This document shows, one piece after another, positions 36,901 to 48,900 of a stretch of DNA of 64,000 nucleotides (positions are counted from its first letter, which is position 1; the number at the start of each line of letters is the position of its first letter). Below the pieces are notes generated by a model. It was not told the origin of the DNA. It saw only the letters and a program-made list of their open reading frames with translations, and made no database searches. The position numbers and the translations under genes were made by a program. The stretch is from Pterobdella sp. o SKG-2022. Its lineage: Eukaryota; Annelida; Clitellata; Hirudinida; Piscicolidae. The stretch spans positions 6,295,030-6,359,029 of the forward strand of contig OZ038324.1 in assembly GCA_964035795.1 (NCBI GenBank). Direction: 5' to 3'.

Positions 36901-39900
36901 AATTAATGTAATTAGTTTTTTATTCCTATTTTTATTGTTATTGGCAGTGTTATTTTGATTAGAATCAATCTTAAAAAGCTTAATGTAATAATTTTTAACT
37001 ATTCCTTATTGCACCCATCCTATCCAACCATCCCCACTCATCCAACAAACTTCAAATCATCAATCTTTGCTTCCACATCCATACCCATCTTCACCAGTCG
37101 AACTCCTTCGAGCTGATTATCGAAGGTCACTTTCAGTGCTTCACTTTCCTCCAATAGGACGTTTCGAAGATGAATAAGGCTTGAGAAAATTAATTTTAAA
37201 AATTTTTTTCGTAAGATTAACATTATATATCAATTAACAAAAATTTTCAGTTTAAAACACGCATTTTAATTAAGCAAGTTTTATTGCCATTTATTATATA
37301 AAATCTATCAAGCATTTTGCTGAAAAAATTTTAGTAAGACGGGTCATAACTAATGACCAGAGTCTTACTAAGTCTGCCTACAGCTCCAGAACCTTCCTCA
37401 AGATCCTTGCGGTACCGAGTAATGCCGCCTTTTGCAACTTTCCCATATTTGTATTAATTTCTAATTGGTGGAAAAAGCCTATGAAGTTCTTGCTTATACT
37501 TCCAAGGACTTCAATTACAATTGGTACCACATGCACTTTCTTTTGCTGCCATAGTCTGCTAACTTCTCTTCGCAGATCCTGATACTTATCAATTTTTTTT
37601 TCTTTTTTATTGATTCTGCAGTCTTCAGGTACAGCAACATCCACAATCAAGCATTTTTTCTCTTTTTTGTGTAAAACGACAATGTCAGGTCGACGGGCTT
37701 CTATCATATTGTCACATTGTATATTGAAGTCCCATAGCAACTTTATGTCATCATTCTCCACAACACTTTCTGGCTCATGTTCGTACCACTTTACATTGCA
37801 TTTTAATCCATTTTTCTTACACAAGTCCCAATGGAGTCTTCTAGCAACGTTATCGTGACGTCTCTTGTACTCTTTTTGAGGGTGCTTATCACATTCGCAG
37901 ATTATGTGTTGAACGGTTTCACCTTTGTTGCCGCACATTCTACACAGTGTGTTATTAGCTGTTTTATCTATATGGAATATGAGATAGTTGGTCCTCAAGG
38001 CTTGCTCTTGCGCCGCACATAAAAGTGACTTAGTTTGGATTTTCAAATTGCCTTTTCTCAGCCATCTTCGACTTAACTCTTTGTCTACTTTTGCCGATGT
38101 ATCCCTTAAGAACTGTCCATACATTCTTTTTTCATTCCATTTTTTTATTCTCTCATCTTGAATATTTTTCTTCATAGCTTTCACTGTGGCAATTACTGGA
38201 TTTTCAAAATCACCTCTAGCTGCACCTAAAAGTCTTTCATCGCTTTTTTTGATGTGATCCTCAAGGTTGATTTTGACAAAGATAACAGTATCTTCAGCAT
38301 TTGCCAGTTCTCGTCCGCCGGCTTTTCTTGGTATATATAACCTATCTACATCACTTTGTGGGTGTAGTCCATTATGTATTGTCAAGAGTTTCCTTGTTTT
38401 CCCATCTATTGACTAAAGCTCAGTCTTTGTCCAACTAAGGAAAGGCGCTGAATATCTCAAAACAGGGATGGCCCAAGTATTAATACCCTTAACAATATTC
38501 CTTCCATTCAGTTTTGTCTTAACAATCTTCCGCACTCTTCTTTTGTATTCATTGAAAACTTTGATTTTTATTTCTTTTTTATGTAAATCGTCAGCTTGTA
38601 ATATACCCAGGTACTTAGATCCTTCTCAATCTCTCAATGCTTTCATTACTGTGTCGTCGGGTAGCTTAATTCCATCTGATTTAACTTTTTTCCCTCTTTT
38701 CATTACTAACATTAAACACTTCTCGATACTGAATTTCATGCCGATATCTTCATTAAAAACTCTTACTGTCTGTACTAGTGAGTCGAGTTCTTCCTCGGTT
38801 TTGGCATACAGTTTGAGATCATCCATATAGAGTAGATGGTTGATCTTTTCCTTATTTGCAAAGCTGTAACAATATCTTGTAGCTTTCAGTATCTGCGTTA
38901 GAGGAATGAGGGCTATGACAAACAAAAGTGGAGATGATGAGTCTTCTTGGAATATTCCTCTCTTTATTTCTACTTCACCCAGGTTTTTATTGTTACAGGT
39001 CAATTCTACCTGCCAGTTTTTCATTGTGGATTGCAAGAAGGTTATTCAGATTTTTATTCAGTCCAAGTGAATAAAGGCAGTCTATTATCCAGGAGTGGGG
39101 CAGCATATGGAACGCTTTTAGGTAATCAATCCAGCCCATTGCTAGATTTTTCTTTCTCGATTTTACCTCTTTCAGTATCATCTTGTCTATGTATAACTGA
39201 TCTCCTGTTCCTCTGCTTTTCCTTCTGCATCCTTTTTGTTCTTCTGGTAGAAACTGGTTGTTTTCCAAAAAGGCCTAGATCTAATCTGTTAGTAACGCTG
39301 TCAATATTTTCCAACGTAAGGGTAGGCATGTAATTGGCCTATAGTTGCTTGCAAACGTTTCTTTTGATTTATCTTTTTTTATCAAAACCGTTCGGCCTTT
39401 TGTCATCCACGCTGGCGTTGTTCCTTTGTAGCATTCTGCTAGATATTTTACTAACCATTGATGCATGGACTTGAAGTTTTTTAGTCAAAACCCTTGAACA
39501 CCGTCTGGTCGAGGTGCTTTCCAGTTTGGTATTTTCGACAAGACATTTTGTACTTTTCCAGAATTAATAATAAATTCTTCTTGTTTTGGTTTTCCATTCA
39601 TTGAAGTTTTGAAGTCTTTTAACCACTTGGCATTTTCATTATGTGTTCCATTTTTACTCCATAAGTTTGACCAAAACTCTTTTGCTTCTTCTTTTCCTGG
39701 TATCTCACTTGCAAAGTGCACATCTTCACTGTTCAAACGACTATAGAAACCACTTTTGTTGTTCCTAAACTGTCTGTTCTGATGGCATTGATTTATTCGT
39801 TGGTCATATCTTTTAATTTTCCCACTTTTGGCTTTCAATTTTTGTATTAACTCCTCTTTTACTTCTAGCTGTTTTGTTTCTTTCAACTTATATTTTCTTT

Positions 39901-42900
39901 GCAGCGTTTCCAAATTTTTTTTTATTGACTTATTTTCTTTTATTGCATTCACCCAACTAAGTTCTCTTCTTATATCTTTTATTTGGCCTTCCAGTCGACG
40001 TTTCCACCAGGGTTTTTTCTTGATTCCTGTCTTACCAATTTTAACTCCCACCATATCAGTCACTAGAACAGCTCCGCAATATATCAGATCATTAGTTTCA
40101 GTAATACTTTTCACTTTTATTTTGCCAAGTATATCATCTATTTTCTTCACGGCTGCATATAATTTTGTTTTATCAATAAAAAATTAATGCTGGTAATATT
40201 GTTCTTTTATGCTTATTTATTTCATTCAAACGGTTTAGCAAAATTTTTTCTCTTATTATTATTATTATTATTATCATTATTGTTATTATTATTATTTAAT
40301 AGTTATCAAAAAAATTAAAATTAATAAAAAATTTTATATTTTTACAAAGTGCAATATACCTTTAAGCAATAACTCGTTAATAATCTTTTTCAAAAGCACA
40401 TTAATTTACAGCCATCAATGTACTCAAGTACTGAATAAGTTGAAGAATGACTAGCGAAATATCTTTATAAATCTTATTTAAAAAAAAAATTACTTTTGAA
40501 TTAATTACCGATAAAACAACTAACTTCAAATATTCCTTTAATAAAAAGCAGTGTTGCCAGTGTAAAAGATCTTCTATATCATCTTCCACTATTTCTTCAT
40601 TATCATTTCCATCATCATTATCCTCACCACCATCATTACAACCATCATCATTATCATCACCACCACCATCATTCTTTCCATCTTCACCATTGCCCCCACC
40701 ACTACCACCATCTTTTATTATTTCAGCTTTATCTTTGTTTTCTCCCGCATCGTATTCTTGTGCAGTATTTTCACCATTGATAACTTCTCTATTGTTATCA
40801 TCTCCATCATCATCATCATCATTAACTTTCACTATACAACCACTTCCACACTCTCTCATTAACTTTTCAAAGTCAATGATTTTTTCCTTATCGAACATCC
40901 TGTGTGTCAATATACCGCTATATAATTATATCATGAATACTGCAATGACGTTTCTACAGTGCTGAACTATGTAAAAAGTACAATATTATGAGTAATGTTT
41001 GCGGCCCGTATAGCTCAGCTGGTAGAGCATTAGACTAATTATCTAAAGTTACCGGGTTCGATCCCGTGTGGGCCGACAGCTAGTAGCTATTCCAGAGTGT
41101 GTTTTTGATTCATAAATTGATGGGAAACTAAAAAAACACACTATATCGTACTAAAAGTATTAGATTTGTATATAATTTTATCATTATAAAAATTGACTAT
41201 TAGATAAGTATAAGCTTGGTTTTATCGTAAAGACAGCATTTGATAATAACTTAAGCATACATATCTGTCAGTTCTGATTCTTTTATCAAAGGAGCAGACT
41301 GCATGAAATTGGAATTAAAAGTTTCTTCCTTCAAAATTATGCATTCATCTTCTGTGAGTTTACTTTTAATTTCTTCGATTTTATTTGTTATTTTTAGGAT
41401 TTTTTGATAAATATTTCGTATCTTTTTGACGGTTTTTATTTTTCCATTTCTTAATTGAATCAGATGGTGATTGAAAGCTGAACGTGTGCTCTGTATCTGA
41501 GGTTTGTCGGTTTAAAGTTTATAATGATTTAGTTGTAAAACCTAAAAAAATTTTGAAGTGAAATAATTTATTATATTTATTTTTACTAAATTATATTATT
41601 TTTTATGTTTTTAAAATAATTTTATTTCAGAATCGTTTTTTTGTCATCGTCAATTTAAGGTTACCTTTTCATTTGAATGAATTCTGAATTAATAAATTAG
41701 TAATTCAAAGTGGGAAATAAATTTTTGCTCTGAAACCTCTCTTTATTCTTCTATATAACCCTTTTATTCGTTACGTCACACCCAGTCACCACACCATCAC
41801 ACCCACAAACCTTCTTAAGCAATAGATCATACCGCGTTTTAGACAAGGTAAAATTTACTTTTAATCGATCAGGAATGTGCTGATTTAAATTATATTTTAG
41901 AACATAATCTCCTAAGTGTTTTTGAGCTTCTTGTAACTTGTACGTCTCCGTAGGATCATCACCAGCTATATCCGGTTTTGTCGTCATTAGATCTTGCCAC
42001 TTTGAATGTTTTTGAATATTTTTTTTTTTTCGAAATAATAATGTTTTTGATTTTTTTAGCGCAAATTTAAAAGCTAGAACAAAAAATGTATTTTGTTGTT
42101 TTGCAGTAGATGAATTTTTCTCAAACTTATCATTCTTAGTATGAAAAGTAAAAAATCAAAAATCGATAACGGAAAAACTACAAATAATCAAAAAAAAATT
42201 TGAATCCATATAAAAACAACAACAAAATGAAAGAAAAAACAAAAACAATAATAACTTGCTTAGCTCTCTGCATCCTTTTCCTCTTTCCCTTCTCAACTCT
42301 TCTCATCTCCTTCTTTATCCTCATCCCAGTGGCCCCTTTAACCTTCACCCCAACTTCGCCATCTTCATTGTTCTCCTTGTACACACTTTCATCCTTCTTC
42401 ATTCTTATCGTTGAGTTTGTGTCTTCCTTCATTTCTTCTGTTTCTGTGTTTTTTATTCGTTTTTTATTTTTTGATTATTATTTTTATTGCTTTTCTTCAT
42501 TATTCTTTGTGGTATTTTTGTAAACTAAAAGTTGATTTAGTTTTTTATTTGTATCATTATTATTTGGTTATATTCAATCAAAAATAATTTATTTAATATT
42601 ATTACCAACATCTATCACTAAAAAACAACAAAAAACAGCAACCAAAATCATAGTTGAGGTTCACAGCTTTGGTAGTATCTGCACCGCATTGACCAACTTC
42701 CTCTTTCTTAAAACCCACAAAAGGCTTGAGCAGTTTGAAGGACCTGACTTTGATATCTCTGTTGATTCCTCTCAGTTCTATGCTGTAGTTCTCTATCTGT
42801 TCTACATAGCTTCCAAGGGTGTTTGGGGTTGAAGTTTATTATTTTGAGGATTTTTATAGAAACATTTTATGCATCTATTTTATTCAAACTTTAATGATTT

Positions 42901-45900
42901 TTCATTCTTTATAACAAACAAGTTTTACATTTATTGTTTCATCGAAAGTTAAATTTTTCCATAAGTTCAACCTTATCTTAATTCATTAAATGAATTATAA
43001 TAACCTCCGACAAATATCCTCAAAAGTCCTATCGAAAAGAAGAAACTTGCGCTCATAGTCATTTCTGATCTTCACCATCCTCTCTCTTTTTATCACCTCC
43101 ATTTTGCCATCCATCTCTGAGTCCATGACAAACTCCTGGCGTTTATTAGTGAAGTACATAGTTCATGTAGGTGAATGTTTGAAAACATAGTTGTAGACTT
43201 GTTTAGTATATATAATAACTTAATCGTGAGTTGCATTTCTAGTTTGGTATTTGTGTGTATTTATATTAGTATAGTTATTCAGTCTGATGCAGCAATATTC
43301 TTAATCGTATTGCAGATTTATTCTCCACCAAATCAACACACCTTTGGGTGAAGTCTTGTTAGTTCAGGTAACTCTTGGTTTTTACTTAATAATTCTTTGT
43401 ATTCGTTTTTCATTCTTTTTATCGTATCTCGTTTTTTTTCTTTCGTTCTCTCACTTGCCATGATTATAGAGTCGTACTTTTTCTTTTGTTTTTCTTCCTC
43501 AAGGCTGAGATTGGAAAGTTTTTTTATGTTTTAAATCAAAACTTCTGACCCCCATTGAGTCAATATAATGAAAACAAAAAGTTTCAAACGGCGATGGTAG
43601 TATTTGATAATAACATTTACAAAACCTGTAGTTTTTGGTGCTAGGAAGGTCATTTATAATGCAAGGTTTCAAATCCCTTTCAATATCACCGCTATGAATT
43701 TGTTTATTGTTGAATTCAGTGTCAATATTATTGGTGCCATTTTTAATTTTAATATTGATGTTTTTATTAATATCGTTGGTGCAGATTTCTGGTGAGTTTA
43801 AATTTTCTTTGGAGCTATTTTTAGTATTCAGCATAAACAGGTTTCCGTCTAAGCCAGCCGTAAATATGTACCGCCCATTTCCGCTCATAGCTACACTCGT
43901 CACGCTACCATAATCCGGGTCATGTAAGTTTATTGCCCAATAAGAATTTAGCATTTTTCTGTGGTTATTTTTTATTGGATGACACCGAATTGAACCGTTG
44001 CTTAGGCCCAGTATAAACAGCCAATCACTGGTAGGGATTATTAGTACTTTTTGAAGCTTCATCAATTTTAGAATATTACTTAAAATTTTCAACTAAAAAA
44101 CGAATGTCACTGAAATAATTATTGCAAAATATTTTTTTATAAACTAAATAAAAGATAATTCTATTATCATTATTTTATTATAGTCAACATTTTTCCCCAA
44201 TAACTTCCCAATAAAAAAAATAATAATGTTAAAAATCTCCATGGATAGCATTCTTCATGATGACATTCTGCATCCAAACCATTAAAGATGTAATTACTTT
44301 TTGAAAACACAAGACACATTGTGGCTGTTGGTGTCGTGGAGTTTTATGAAGGAGTTGTTGAAAGCTTGTTGTTTGGTGACTTTGTCGTTGTTGTCGTCGT
44401 TGTCATTCATGTGAAGTTTGTAGAAATAACCTGAATCGTAGCCGTCCTATTATGATTATAGGTTAATATTTACTCTTAGTTGTGAAGAGTATATAAAAAC
44501 AGCATTCTAGCTTTCCAACTTTGTTGAATAAATAACAACTTACTTTCAATTGCAGGCCATGAGCATTAACTAAACTTGGTTTATTTGATGCAAAATGGCT
44601 TTAATACTTTTGTAAATCACTAACCAGGGTAATCCATAAAACGTCATCTTCATCAACGTCATCTTCATCTTCTTCCTCATCTTTATCTCCATCATTTTCA
44701 ATGTTTCCCTTGTTGTCATTAAGCCCGTCAGTTGCATCAAGAAAATTTTTACCACTTATAACATTATTGTTATTGTTCTTGTTATCAGTGTTCTTGCGTT
44801 CATTTCTATTTTTATTATTCTCATTATTCTTGTTATTGTTTTTATTATGAAGCGCAAACACTACGTTGCATGGAATGGCAGGTATGTAAGGCTTCCATGC
44901 CTCTTTGGGGTTTTCCATTTCCTGAGAAACTAGCCAGTCATTGTTATGTATTTTTTTTATTTATTTTCAATAGATTAATTAATAGTTTGGTAAGTTGTTT
45001 TTGTTAATTATATAATGAATTTTCTTGTTAATAACTTTTATTTTTGTACTGTTTAAAAAAATATTAATTCTTTTACTTTTTATTGGGTCCTTCAGTTCTT
45101 CTTCGTGCTGAAGTATTTAAATATATTAATAATCTTATAGTTAACTAGCACAGTTTAAAACATCTAAAAAAATGATTTCAGAGTAAGATTAAAAACATCT
45201 AAAAAACAAAAATAAACAATAAAAAAAAATACTCAAAACATATCCCATTAACTTCAATCTGAGATTTGATGGACTTGAAGTTAAATGCACGGATCTCCAT
45301 GCCATCCTTCACCCCATCATCTTTCGGCCTGTTGACTAAGTCGTACGTGCCAGAATTGTCAACCTTAGATGGTGAGGGAGCCACTATAGATAACACTGCT
45401 CCCGCGTTACAACACGCTACCAGGATTCGTCTATTCTGGGGTAGGATGTGATTCAAACTTGTGGTAATAGTGGTGATCATAAGGTTGCATATGCAATAAC
45501 ATAATGATAAACATATGATTAAACACTATGGAATACAATGCTTGTGTGAGGTTATGAAACATTCAACGAAAGTGTTAGGCGACAACTATAAAGATAAAAA
45601 TAAAAAAAAGAGCTTTGAGAAATTATCTATATTCCGTAAACACTTAGATTAGTATACTTTATTATATAGAATTTTAATTTTATTTATACAATATCACATG
45701 GACATATTCTATAAAAAACACATACATTCTTAGGAGGCAACCATTGGATAGAGTTGACCTGGTTTGGACATTTGACAAAACCTATTGGTTTCAAGAGAAG
45801 TTCTTGGTTGATGTAGAAGAAAAACACGGTAGAATCTTTTGACTTGGGAGGTTTTGTGATTGTTCGTATTTAGGGTCGCAATAGAATCTAACTAATTATT

Positions 45901-48900
45901 GAAAATATTTTCCTAAATACCAAAACTACTAAGTAAAGTTATGCGTTAGACCTACATAATAGGTTTTTCTGGTAAACTTAACAATGATCGATGAAATTAA
46001 TTTTTTTTTTCGAGAAACTTTATTTTTTTTTGAAGCTGTAAAATTACTTTATAAGAAGCTTAGTGATTAAATAAAAGCTCATTTTTTTTCAATTTCAAAA
46101 CAATCTCTATAAATCTTAAATCTAAATTTGAATTTGAAACATTTAATCTCAAAGCCACTTACACCACAAACCAGGAGTCTATCCTTCACATTAAATTCAA
46201 CACAACTGACAGCATCCTTGTGTGGAGTGAGGATCTGTAGGGATTTTACCCCTATACTTTTTATGACTGTTTCTTCATCTGTTTTTTCTATCGAATTTTC
46301 TCCGTTGATTGTGATCTTCAAGAGTCGTATTGTACCGTTTTCAAAGCCAGCCACAATATGAGACGCTGTTTTGTCTAGCTGTTGAATGATAATGATGGTG
46401 TATGTGAACTGTTTTCATAAGGGCTGACTGAGTAACATAAGTGGGTTTCGTATAATTAGGTTAGAAAAAACAAACTTAATTGAATATGAAAGATTGACTA
46501 AAATGCTAAATATAAAGAATAATGAAGAAAGAACATTCTATATGAAACCTGATACTGTTAAACATAGATATTGTAAAAGAACAATAATTAGATTAAATAA
46601 AAATTAATTAAAAGCAAGCTTAAACATGAAATCCAATATTGATTGGAAATAAAAACAATACAATTAAACATGGACCCCACATAAAGAACCATCATAGTAA
46701 TAGAGCCCTACAATATACCTCAAAGGGAAGCCAAGAAGCTACACATGATGAGTTGGGAAAAGTAACAATCTTTACCAATCGTTTTTCTTTGAAATCATAT
46801 GCTCTCATCGTGCCTAAGATTTTGATTTGTTTCTATGGATTTTATAAAGTAGATCGGTTTTATGAGTATAAAATTTTGTGATTTTGGGTTCAATGCTGTA
46901 TTTTTTAAACTTTTTACAAATATTTCTAATCATAATTTTACCAGTTAACTTCAAATTATGAGAAGTTATAAGAACACGTGGAAAAAATTTTTTATTTAGC
47001 TAAGATTTTCAACAAGTAAAATCTTGTCATAATTCATTAGCAAAGTTGTAGAAAAAAGTAGAGAATTTTTTTTCCGTTTAAATTCTCTACTTTTCTTTAC
47101 AACTTCACTAATGAATTATGGCAAGGTTTTACTTGTTTATAATTTTAGCTAAATAAAAAATTTTTTCTGCGTGTTTCCATAAATTCTCATAATTTGAAGT
47201 TTACTGGTAAAATTCAAGTTTACGAAAGAATATACGATGTCTCTAAAAAAATTTCAAATTATAAAAATTGAAGATTATATCTTCAAAAAACTATTATGTA
47301 AAAATAAAAAAAACGGTAAAATATTTATATTAAGTTAACAAAAAATGTCATAAAAAAGGGTAGTTTCTGACAGTCTTTGCCGAAGGAGACAAGGAGGTTC
47401 ATAGAGGGATGAGTGCACAGAACCAATATAGACCCTGAATGCCAATTCCCTAGCTTGGACCCGCATTTAAAGTTGCCATTTTTCTCTGGTCCTTCCAACT
47501 TCCATATGGCACCGTTTGCGTCCTTGGGTTGTTTTTCAAAGAATATTGAAAACTATTTTTGGGTTTATTAGAGTGGTTAGTTGAAACGTAACACAAGTAT
47601 TATTTGATGCTGTTTGAACACGTCTAACCTGAGCATACCAGAGACCAAGAGACTCATCATTCTCATTTTCTTTTCCAACCTCTGCAGCATCATCTGACTC
47701 TCTTGATACTTTGACTAATGACTTCAACTTGACACCATCAGCCACCTTTGACTCTGCTAAAGGTATCACTCCACACATTCTGGTTTCATTGGCGTTTGAA
47801 GCTTCATCAATGTCCAAGTCCTCTAAACTCCATACCTGTGGCGTTAGTTCAATAATTAAATGTGAGTTAATCTTTCAGTCGAAAATATAAATAATTCCAA
47901 AATATCACAAACTAAAATATAAAAATTAAATTCTGTATGCTTCATTGAAGTGTCTCTGAGAAGCTAGTCAGTAATATATAAAAAGATGATGAGAACTAAA
48001 GTTTACAATAAAGATCCACAAAGCACTAACTTTGACAAAGGGGTCCAATCCAATAGTGATGACCATACACTCATCCACCATCATCATTTGTTGAATAGCA
48101 CCATTGTGACACCGGCAAAACTTAGTCTGAGCATTGTTTTTCTTTTTTTTAGTCACAGTTTCTTCCATAGAGATTTCCATTTGAATGAGTTCTCCATCCC
48201 ACAGCAACATCGTGCCCCACTCATTACCTGAGTAATTTTATTGCTATTTTGGTGAATGTATTTATTGGAAATACTCCATAAAATGCTTATAGACTAAAGT
48301 CTTATACTGTTGAAAAATATGGATCAGCATCATCGTTTGTACTCGTGTGAAAATAACCAGAGCTAAGTAGGGTTTTTTAAACTCTTATACTTCAAAACAA
48401 GAAAGTTGAGTTTTTTGTGTCGTATTCTAGTGCATTTATATACATATTCAAACAGAAACACTTTTAGGAGTATATTTTATTCCAAATTAAAGCAATGCAT
48501 TTATTGCTGCCTAAACAAAATATCTAACACAGTCATCATAAAAACGAATCAGAATCGAACCGAGTACCTTCGGTTATAGCTACTGTGTGCCTTAACAGGC
48601 ATCCTCCATTAGACCACATACTCACCAGAAAGCACTTTTCCAGACGGGAGTTCTAGAAAGCCTTCCACGTCTGATATTTCAGTTTTCTGGAACTTTCCAA
48701 CATGTCCCTGAAGTTTCAGGCCTGTGAATGTCTCTGAGATCTTCCAGAACCTTAAGATGGTGGTTTGTGGTGAGTGCTTTGAGTTTTTCTATACAGCGTT
48801 ATAAAATATACCTTTCAAAATAGCAAAAAAAAATAAGTTAATGAGTTAAAATGGTTAAAACGTATGTAGCTACTTGATATGACCAGTGCCTGCAGTTACC

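Noticed and set aside
37610..40187. Several 80-130 codon plus-strand frames
   Set aside because: They run antisense to the RLE retrotransposon and show no domain.
41002..41076. A functional tRNA-Ile(AAT) gene
   Set aside because: Four-base instead of two-base spacer before the D stem, mismatched T stem, no immediate T-run terminator, and its tail is shared with SINE copies.
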